DNA of 64,000 bases, taken from positions 21,625,288 to 21,689,287 of the forward strand of contig CM030717.1 in assembly GCA_017979445.1 (NCBI GenBank). The letters run 5' to 3'. Below the pieces are notes generated by a model, which made no database searches, had not been told where the DNA came from, and saw only the letters and a program-made list of their open reading frames with translations. A program made the position numbers and the translations under genes. The stretch comes from Akebia trifoliata. Taxonomy: Eukaryota; Streptophyta; Magnoliopsida; Ranunculales; Lardizabalaceae. Shown here one piece after another: positions 36,184 through 45,000 of this stretch; the stretch's first letter is position 1, and the number at the start of each line of letters is the position of its first letter.

Positions 36184-37949
36184 ATAATTCTAAGATTTTG
36201 ATTTATTGAATTTTGAAAAATTCTAGGAGGTGTAAGAGACTTTTAGTTGAAATAATTTAATTTATCTTAACTTTATCTTTTATTGTGTTGACTTGATGGA
36301 ATTATGGATTTTTTCGTTATAAAATATTGAATGGTGGTTAGTTTATTATATTCTTTTATGGCTTGTAAAATATTTTGTCACACGTTTGTAGACACCTCGA
36401 TTTGAACGGGCCCTCACTCGAAGGGGCCCAAAAACAATTCAATAAGTTCGACTAACGGGCCTCAATGGCCTGAATCATCGGAAAATGATATTTTCGCCGA
36501 AACCCAAGCCACTAACACCTTTCAATGGGTTAGTAGGTCCACCAAAAGGGTTCGGCACACTCCCATCTACCCCGCTCCATGTAAAACGCCGACTTTCCAA
36601 CAAAAGGGGGCAACGGGCCCCTAAGGCCCAAAACACCAAAGTAGTAACCACGGTAAATCAATGCCCCTAAGACCACCCCGTGGTCTCAAGGACCCGCAAA
36701 AAAAAGGTAGTGACCATCCCACAACTGTTCAACATCGTCGCTTCACGCTCACGTACAAACAATCGATAAATTCCCCAACAGGCCCAAAAGCCCGATTCGC
36801 CAACACGTGGCATTTTGATTAAATCAATAGTTTCAAAAAATCAAAAAAATCAAAAAAATAAAATGCGAGACTTGGGATGCCTACCCCTTCATCCAACCTT
36901 CATCGTTCCATCTCCAAATCCACAAACACCTTAAACCCACTCAAGGCCCACGAACCATTAACTCATTTTTAGAATTTTTTCACCTCACCCCTAAGGAAAA
37001 ATCAATCCTACATCATTTAAACCTTAAAACCAACCTACCTTATCAAAATTCAATCCAAAATGAGCCTTGTCCAATCCAAAACAACCTACATCTCCTATAA
37101 GCCTAAGCCCAACCCATAAAAAAGCCCTCTAACCACTATCCATACCCCATTCACTATCCAACCCACAACCCAACCCATCAACCCTTACTCACATCAACCA
37201 ATCAACCGCTCAACATCAAAAGATGACACTTGTCATCACCACCCTTCACCTCCCTCATCCAAGCACCCACTCCCATCACCATGCTCTAAACAACCCATCT
37301 CACCTCTCTCCAAAATCACCTCAACCCATACCCTACCCTAACCTAACCTATCCCCATCCTCTAACATCATCAACCACCCACACCTCCACCCATACCCTAA
37401 TCCATCACCATCATCAACCCCCACATCACCACCCATACCTCCCCATCATCTTCCTTAAAACACTCCAATAAAATCAACTCAACCCATACTTCATTCATCA
37501 TCAATCAACTAACCCATTTCTCTCTCCCTAATCAAACAACCCCCATCAACCAATCAACCAATCTCATTCCTCACCCTCTCATCATGATTGCCACATGGCA
37601 TCATCTCCTTTCTCCTCCCAAAAACTAACTTAACAACCTCTTACACAACCCATTCCCCTAAATCTACACACCTCACCTCATCAACCAACCTAACACTCAT
37701 TCTCTAAACCACTCTCTTACACCCCCACTCCACCACCAACCATCACTCATGTCAACCCATCCAACACTCTACCCAAATGGGTTCGGGTAGGATCCAACCC
37801 ATTTGGGTCTAAACCTCACCCATTTTCATTCATTACACATTTACCCTCCATTTCACCTTAAATTTCACACCCCTCACTCCTAAATCCTATACCATTACCC
37901 CTTCTCTCACATTTTAACCCCATTATACCCCAAACCCCCTCCAAACACC

Positions 37950-37957
37950 TATAAATA
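37950..37957 (+). promoter_or_regulatory. TATA box of the E2 LTR promoter
   Basis: TATAAATA preceded by CCAAACACC and followed by CCTCCCCTC; the same context is found at 58533-58540 in the right LTR. Confidence 0.7.
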
Positions 37958-38404
37958 CCTCCCCTCTCACCCCAAAAGGGTTACACCAAGTCTCCATAAG
38001 AAAAAAATCTACTCTATCTATTCCTCCTCACACTCTCTCACAACACATTCTAAGAGAAATAACTTCACTCTCAACTCACCAAGGACTAAAAAGAATTCAA
38101 AAAAGAGGAAGAAGAAGAAGAAGAAGAAATCCAAGAGTGCAAGGTGGGAGCAATCAACACCCCCCCCCTTTTTCCTTTCTCTACCCTCTCCTCTTCCCTC
38201 TTCTTCATCCCCTCTTTTCATTTTATTTTAAATGAGTTGAGCATGAATGGACCTCAAGGCTTGGATCTACAAGGGTCATCTCCATTGATGAGATGATCCT
38301 ATGATCAAGCCAAAATTAAATCCCTACTTAGGGAACAAATGTACCCATGTGGCACACTTTCCACTTTCTTTTAAAAATCAAAATGACCGAGTTATTTGAG
38401 GTTA

Positions 38405-38453
38405 CCGCCACGTGGCGGGGAGAAAGGGGTGCCTAACACCTTCCCTTTTCTCC
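38405..38453 (+). promoter_or_regulatory. Paired-hairpin module in the E2 LTR
   Basis: First element: the perfect 14-bp palindrome CCGCCACGTGGCGG (38405-38418), which includes a CACGTG core. Second: arms GGAGAAA (38419-38425) and TTTCTCC (38447-38453) enclosing GGTG-CCTAA-CACC (38428-38440). The right LTR copy is at 58998-59046. Confidence 0.75.
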
Positions 38454-38644
38454 AACCGAGCCGCTTACCCAAATCTCGAGGTTTGACTACCCCTTATCCA
38501 TCGTGAGTCACTAAAATGCCAAAATCTCATCTTTTGGAAAATGTACCTCGGGTGACCATTCACACCCACTTCCAACTTGAATGGTGGCGACTCCAATTTT
38601 AGTAGTTGTGGCCGTCATAATGACGAAACCCACGTAGCTACAGC

Positions 38645-38663
38645 TGGCGACTCCACTGGGGAC
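38645..38663 (+). other. E2 primer-binding site
   Basis: TGGCGACTCCACTGGGGAC two bases after the left LTR, identical to the E1 site. Confidence 0.82.
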
Positions 38664-39395
38664 TTTTCGGCTCATCCCTCGCGAGTAACTCGATCATTTG
38701 AAAAAAAAAAAAAAAACAGATTTTTAGTTTACTAATGTTGTTTCTTGTTGTTGTGTGTATTTTGTTTTTCTTTCGATGGCATTCTTGTATCCACAATTGT
38801 AATATTTACTTACATTCTTGTTTATGACGTTTGTAAGGGGGTCGATGAAAAAAATAATGAATATGAAAATGCACACGTGCACTTGCGAGCATAGCCTCAC
38901 TTCCAAGCCACCCCACCCATAACATACTTAGCCCCGATGCTTAGTAGTTCCACGGCTTGAGATCGTTATTTCAAGTGTCGGGAATGAACACATCAAACCC
39001 GATCACCAACCAACGACGTGTGTATTTCGGTATGCATCGAGGTTTGAAGATCGGGTAGCCGTGAAGCCACCTATTAAACTCATGCATTTGCCCGGCTAGA
39101 TGAGCTAGGACACAAAATTGTAATGTTACATCGACCCCCAAGGTAAAGTTGTACGTGTTTGATGTATTCGGGCCTCGAAGCCCAAGTTGTAAGCCCAAAG
39201 AGGCACACGTAGACCGTAGGATTTATCTTTGTTTCTTTCTCACCTCCCCTAGGTAAAGGGGAGAGAATGCTTGTTGCATCATGTTCAAAAAAGAAGAGAA
39301 AAACAGTGAGCAAGGGACTTAAAACAGGGCGACATGGAAAAACAGGGGCCAAAAGAAACAGTCCTGTGAAATTCCAGAAACTGGATTTCATTCTG

Positions 39396-39530
39396 GTCCG
39401 TGCCCATGACACGGATACACTAAAATGTGTGTCATCCGTGTTGGGAACACGGTTGAAACAGAAAATGTCTCATCCGTTCCCAAGACACGGATAACAAAAG
39501 ATAAATTACAATCCGCGCCATTGACACGGA
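39396..39530 (+). repeat. 38-bp-period dyad array 1 (E2 leader)
   Basis: Four dyads of form ATCCGTG-N7-CACGGAT start at 39396, 39434, 39472 and 39511. The array opens with CTGGTCCGTGCCC and closes with CACGGACCAG, so its outer edges are also inverted. Non-coding, between the primer-binding site and gag. Confidence 0.88.
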
Positions 39531-39819
39531 CCAGAGTGAACTCAACGCTACCAAATGAACTCGACAGCCCATGTTGAAAGGGCCCGCTCACTATCGATCA
39601 AACGGTGATGACACCCTTAAGAAAATCCTAAGTTTCGGGACAAATCAAGTAAAATGGATTTTGGCAATCAATGTTTTCAAAAGCAAAAAAAAAAAAAATA
39701 GATGAACAAAAGAAATATAGAAATAAAAAAAATAAATAAATAAAAAAATAAATTAAAAAAAGGAACGGAGGAGTTTGCGGGTTTGCCAACTCGAAACAAT
39801 GTTGTGAGTCGGGTCCCAA

Positions 39820-40225
39820 CTGGGTCCACGACCCAGATCCATTTCAAACTGGGTCCACGACCCAGATCCATTTCCAAACTGGGTCCACGACCCAGATCCA
39901 TTCAAACTGGGTTCACAACCCAGATCCGTCCAAACTGGGTCCACGACCCAGATCCATTTCCAAACTGGGTCTACAACCCAGATCCGTCCAAACTGGGTCC
40001 ACAACCCAGATCCATTCAAACTGGGTCCACGACCCAGATCCATTTTCAACCGGGTTTGCGACCTAGATCCGTTTTCAAACTGGGTTTACAACCCAGATCC
40101 ATTTCAAACATGGTCTTCGACCCAGATCCATATCCATACCAACTGGGCCCAAGACCCAGATCCAAATCCTTTTCAATTGGGACTACAACCTGGATCCGTT
40201 TTGACTAGGCCTAAGACCCGGATCT
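39820..40225 (+). repeat. Tandem hairpin array, CTGGGTC-CAC-GACCCAG units
   Basis: About fourteen units of 28-33 bp, each a 7-bp inverted repeat around a 3-base loop followed by ATCCATTTC-like linkers. Several units carry paired changes, for example CTGGGTT-CAC-AACCCAG (39907) and CTGGGTT-TAC-AACCCAG (40080). Some have one unpaired inner base. The open frames across it are by-products of the repeat. Confidence 0.88.
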
Positions 40226-40340
40226 AGACCCAATTTCGAACCAAGTTCACGATCTAGCAAAGATAACAACCAATCAATCAAATCCAAGGGAATTCAAAAA
40301 AAAAAAAAAAACAAAAGATTTCAGAAAGCACTAATTGCAG

Positions 40341-40480
40341 TCCTTGATCAAAGTCGGTGCCTAGAAAGATCTTACCCTGTTGATACGAGGGGGATAGACC
40401 ACGTCTATTCAGGGAACAAGGTGATTTAAGAGTGCCATTGTGCGCCGCCTCTTCCTTGGAGATCCGCCTGGCCGACGATG
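40341..40480 (+). other. Leader block conserved with E1
   Basis: Homologous to 15104-15255 of E1: TTGATCAAAGTCGGTG, AGATCTTACCC, ACGAGGGGGATAGACCA, GATTTAAG, CATTGTGCGCC and TTGGAGATC in the same order and spacing. No conserved reading frame. Confidence 0.65.
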
Positions 40481-40582
40481 ATTTCATAGAACTGAATTGG
40501 AGGCTACCAAATATGAGCTATTCCAACTCGATTTACCTCAGAAATTACTTTTTTTAAAAAATATATATATATATATATTTTT

Positions 40583-41200
40583 CCCGACTCCGTGTCGATG
40601 CCAGCTCCGTGCTGATGAAATTACTTTCCCGACTCCGTGTCGATGCCAGCTCCGTGCTGATGAAATTTTACTTCCCGACTCCGTGTCGATGTCAGCTCCG
40701 TGCTGATGAAAATTACTTTTTCAAAATATTTTCCCGACTCCGTGTCGATGCCAGCTCCGTGCTGATGAAATTACTTTTTCAAAATAGTTTCCCGACTCCG
40801 TGTCGATGCCAGCTCCATGCTAATGAAATTACCTTTTCAAAATAGTTTCCCGACTCCGTGTCGATGCCAGCTCCGTGCTGATGAAATTACTTTTTCAAAA
40901 TAATTTCCCGACTCCGTGTCGATGCCAGCTCCATGCTGATGAAATTACCTTTTCAAAATAGTTTCCCGACTCCGTACCGATGCCAACTCCGCGTTGATGC
41001 CGACTCCGTGTCGATGCCAGCTCCGTGCTGAGGTAATTCTGCTTTCAAAATATTCTTCCGATTCCGTGTCGATACCAGCTCCGTGCTGATGCCAGCTCCG
41101 TGTTGATGCCGACTCCGTGTCGATGCCAGTCCTACGCTGATGTAATTCGTTTATAAAATATTTTACCAACTCCGTGTTGATACCAGCTCCGCAGCGAGCA
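40583..41200 (+). repeat. Tandem array in the E2 leader before gag
   Basis: About ten to twelve diverged units of ~58-65 bp built on CCCGACTCCGTGTCGATG and CCAGCTCCGTGCTGATG, separated by A/T-rich TTTTCAAAATA spacers. Frames reading through it are repeats, not genes. Confidence 0.88.
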
Positions 41201-41381
41201 ATTACCACTTCGTCAAAACACACAATAAACAACTTTACCTGATCTAATAAAACATCATGCATCCTCATTTTTTGTGAATAAGATAGTAACACTTGGTTGT
41301 CTGTATCCACAGGTGGCCAAACGAAAGAAATACAAGCAGCCAGAAGTGCCTCCCTATTTTCTCCGGTCATCCGCCGTCACC

Positions 41382-42029
41382 ATGAGTTCTTCCGAACCGG
41401 CACAACCTCCAGTGACCGAAGCATCAGGTATCGACCCGCAGATAACAGCACTACTAAAGATAATCGAAAGGCAAGAAAAAATAGTCAGTACTGTGTTAGC
41501 CAACGCCAGCATCCTACAAGGGCAAACGATACAACAGCACGCATCCGGGTCGAATCAAGAGTTACCCGAACAACCTCCGCAGGGACCCCAGACTACGATG
41601 CCACCTGCAATGCCTGAATACCAAGGGCCCCCGCTTTATATTCCGCAGAATCGACCGCCCCCAGTGGTCATTCCCGACGATGAATGCGAGTACAGAGCTA
41701 CAGACGAAAAATTGGCGCAGCAGATTGAATCTCTACAGGAAGAGATGAAGAGAATGAAGGGCCTCAACACTATGAGCGGAACCCGATTCAAGGATTTGTG
41801 CTTCTACCCTAATGCTCAACTGCCGGCCAAGTTCAAATGCCCGGAGTTTGAAAAATATAACGGTATAGGGTGTCCGCTGTCGCATCTGAAATTGTATTGT
41901 GGTTCCATGTGCCAGTACGGCGAGGACGATAGATTGTTGGTACAGTTGTTTCAAAGGAGCTTAACCGGGCCGGCGCTCAAATGGTTTTCTGGACTAGATC
42001 ACTCACTCATTAAGAATGGCAAGACTTAG
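41382..42029 (+). CDS. E2 gag, N-terminal part
   Basis: First ATG at 41382 (MSSSEPAQPP). The frame is open back to a splice-acceptor-like CCACAG ending at 41312, with a lysine-rich stretch (AKRKKYKQPEVPP) resembling the pre-ATG codons of the E1 gag. The capsid domain starts near 41790 (LPAKFKCPEFEKYNGIG) and runs through LVQLFQRSLTGPALKWFSG. The frame then ends prematurely: a one-base loss near 42012-42018 shifts it to a TAG at 42027, while homology continues in the next frame. Gag forms the particle that packages the element RNA. Confidence 0.85.
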   Translation: MSSSEPAQPPVTEASGIDPQITALLKIIERQEKIVSTVLANASILQGQTIQQHASGSNQELPEQPPQGPQTTMPPAMPEYQGPPLYIPQNRPPPVVIPDDECEYRATDEKLAQQIESLQEEMKRMKGLNTMSGTRFKDLCFYPNAQLPAKFKCPEFEKYNGIGCPLSHLKLYCGSMCQYGEDDRLLVQLFQRSLTGPALKWFSGLDHSLIKNGKT

Positions 42030-42034
42030 CCGAA

Positions 42035-45000
42035 ATGTTCTGGCAAAATTACCGGTTCAATACTGATGTAGGGCTAGATCGAAATGACATGGCCAAAATG
42101 ACAAGAAAGCAGAGGGAGACGGTGAAGGAATACGCCCAGAGATGGCGAGAATCTGCCTCACAAGTGAGGCCCGCAATGACAGAACAAGAGATGAATACTA
42201 CGTTCATCTCAACACTAGGGCACGCCTTCTACACTCATCTGGTGGGACACACCACAGGCACATTCTCGAACCTAGTACAAGTGGCGGATAGGGTCGAGGA
42301 CGGAATCCGAACCGGCCTGATCTTCGATTTCACGAGTCTAGGGGCAACAACGGGAATCCCTCTTCAGAGAAAGCCAGTGCCTCCAGGAAAGAAGAGGGAA
42401 GAAACTCAGGTCAATAACGTACAGCCAAACCGACCCCTCTTCATTCCCTCACCGGCACCGAGACCGCCAACACCGACAACTTCATGGGCACCAGCACCAC
42501 CAATGTGGAACCCTCCTCCTCAAAATCAATTCAGGGCAAATCCTCCACCAGTTGCACAGCAGGCACCACTATACGGGCAAAATCAGCAGGCACGACCTAA
42601 CCGAGTAAATAGAGTGTTTACCAGGTTACCCATGACATTATCAGAATTACTACCACTCCTACTCAGGGGTGAGTATCTTACAAAACGCCCACCAAATCCG
42701 GAGGCTGCCAAAGGACCAGGATACAACCCTAATTTATTCTGCGAATTCCACATGGGTGCACCAGGGCACTCTACGGACCAATGCTGGCAGCTTAAGCATC
42801 AAGTACAGAACTTAATTGATAAAAAGGCCCTCATCCTAGATGGGCCTGCCAACCCACCCCAGCAGCAGAATGTCAATCAAAACCCCCTACCCACTCACAA
42901 TGGAGAAGGAAGTGGGCACAGGGTAAATGTCGTCTACGGAGAGCTCAACTTCAATCCTTCGGATCTGATAGCACCGGTAGGAGCAAAAATTAGGGTCCAC
43001 TTAACCCAGGAGCCAAAGATATCGTCAGTTAACACAGTCAACAACTACACAACCAATCCACCTCCAAATCCACAATTACCTCTCAGAATGGCCGACCTCA
43101 CCATACATCCCACTCATCAAAATGCTGCTACCCGACCACCTCTAGTCATACCTTGCGAATCATCCAACCATCAAAGTCCAACCCGACCTCCCCTGGTTAT
43201 ACCGTGTACATCGCCATACTCACAAAGATCAACCCGACCTCCCCTTCACGTACCCTATGTCCCATCCCCACGTCCGCCACTCGTCATTCCATACACCACC
43301 ACTGCCTCCAAACCATCACCGCCACCCCTCATCCTCAACATGAAACCCGATCCACCCCCCATGATCATACGCTCACCCAAACCATTCCCCTACAGCTCCA
43401 AACAGGCAGTCCCCTGGAGCTATGAGACCACTATCACCACCACCACAGGGATCGAAACAGTGAAAGAAACAGTAGTGGCAGATATCGACCATACGACGAG
43501 GGTAGGAAAATGCCAAAATTTGCCAGGAAATGGGGAAAACATTGGGACAGAAATCGAAGAGACCGTGGAAGAGGGGACAGATGAAGAAAAAAGAAAAGCA
43601 AAGGGGAAGGGTAAGCTGTATAAGGAGGAGAAAACAGAAGAAAAGGCAAAGGTCACCGACAAGGAAGCTGCAGACTTCATTAAGCTCATCCTCAAGTGTG
43701 AGCATAACGCAGTAGACAGATTAAACAAACAGCCAGCTCAGATTAGTATCCTGGGACTAATGCAAAAATCAGAAGAATACCAGGAGGCACTGCTGAGAGT
43801 TTTGGGAAAATCACATGTACCTTCAACCACGACACCATCACAGTTGGAACAAACAGTCAGCCAGATCATGGCCCCCAACCCCATTATCTTCACAGAGAAT
43901 GAATACACGCCTGAGGGGACGGGGCATGTCGAACCACTGAACGTCATGGTCATATGCAAGGGCATGATGGTCGCCAGAGTACTAATCGATAATGGCTCAG
44001 CACTTAACGTCTGTCCACTTGAAACATTCCGGAAGCTCAACGCTGACTGGTCATATGTGAAACCCAATAATAAGGTTGTCCGAGGCTTCGACAGTTCGAG
44101 AAGGGATTCCCTGGGAGAGGTGGATTTACCTATCACAATAGGTCCTTGCACCTTCGAAATAACATTTGAAGTCATGGAGATACCAACGACATTCAACCTG
44201 TTACTGGGCAGACCTTGGATCCACATTGCCGGAGCTGTACCTTCCTCATTGCACCAAAGGGTCAAATTTATCATGGGGCAGAGGATGATATCGGTATTGG
44301 CGGAGAACCTTATTCCAGCTGGGAGAGCTCCAGATGTGCCATTCATTGATATAGAGATGACGAAAGATAAAGCACTCTACCATTCATACCAATTCGCGGC
44401 TGTCAATCACATCGAGAAGGGGAGAGAAAAGGTAAGGGCAAAGCTATCAAGAGCGAACCTTATGGTTGGTCGGATCATGAAAAGATCGGGATACCGACCC
44501 AAGCAAGGGTTGGGACCGGGAGGAAGAGGAAGGGCTACACCGGTCGAAGCCAGGAAGCATATTCCTTACTTTGGTTTAGGGTTTAAACCCACAAAGAGGG
44601 ATATTGCCGAAATGAATGACAAGAAAAAAGAACTTCGGCTAGCCAGAAAGCAAAATCGTGATCCGAACATCTGGAATCTGGGCCGAGTCCCTCACATCAG
44701 TGTTAGCTTTCCGAAGTCCCATATTAGACCTGACGACTTATCAGAACTGCCATCAGCAAAAAAGCCAAGAACGGTAAACCCTGAACCAGTGAACATTCAA
44801 GAAGACCTAATCGTAGAGTCCCAATCATCCTTCGAAGAAGGCATTGATGTGCTATTCAATGGGGATTCCGATGAAAGTCCATCAGAGACTGCTCCAAAGC
44901 CTACTAAAGTGGAGGTTACTACCAACCAAGAGAACAACTCACCATTTTCATCAAGGATTGACTGGGCATCAGTCATCATCCCACCAAGCTCGGGAGGGAT

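Larger units (their letters stand above)
36387..38642 (+). repeat. E2 left LTR
   Basis: 2,256 bp. The U3 part is C-rich on the plus strand with long CCCA/AACC runs. A TATA box lies at 37950-37957, a GAAGAAGAAG stretch at 38105-38127 and the paired-hairpin module at 38405-38453. The His/Pro-rich frame at 37223-37471 is an artefact of the CCCAT-type composition. Confidence 0.94.

Noticed and set aside
37223..37471. His/Pro/Thr-rich frame, repeated at 57804-58211
   Set aside because: Lies within the two E2 LTRs and simply translates their CCCAT/AACCC-rich sequence; the two copies differ in length through indels.
39783..40208. 141-codon frame of repeated PRPRSI-like residues
   Set aside because: It is a translation of the tandem hairpin array; units are not multiples of three throughout and no start context exists.
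39396..41200. CRISPR-like appearance of regularly spaced palindromic repeats
   Set aside because: The sequence is plant nuclear, the spacers between dyads are similar rather than unique, and no cas-like genes exist. They are leader repeats of an LTR retrotransposon.
43373..44346. Long minus-strand frames opposite the E2 polyprotein
   Set aside because: Shadows of the plus-strand protease region; no domain similarity and the plus-strand protein explains the openness.
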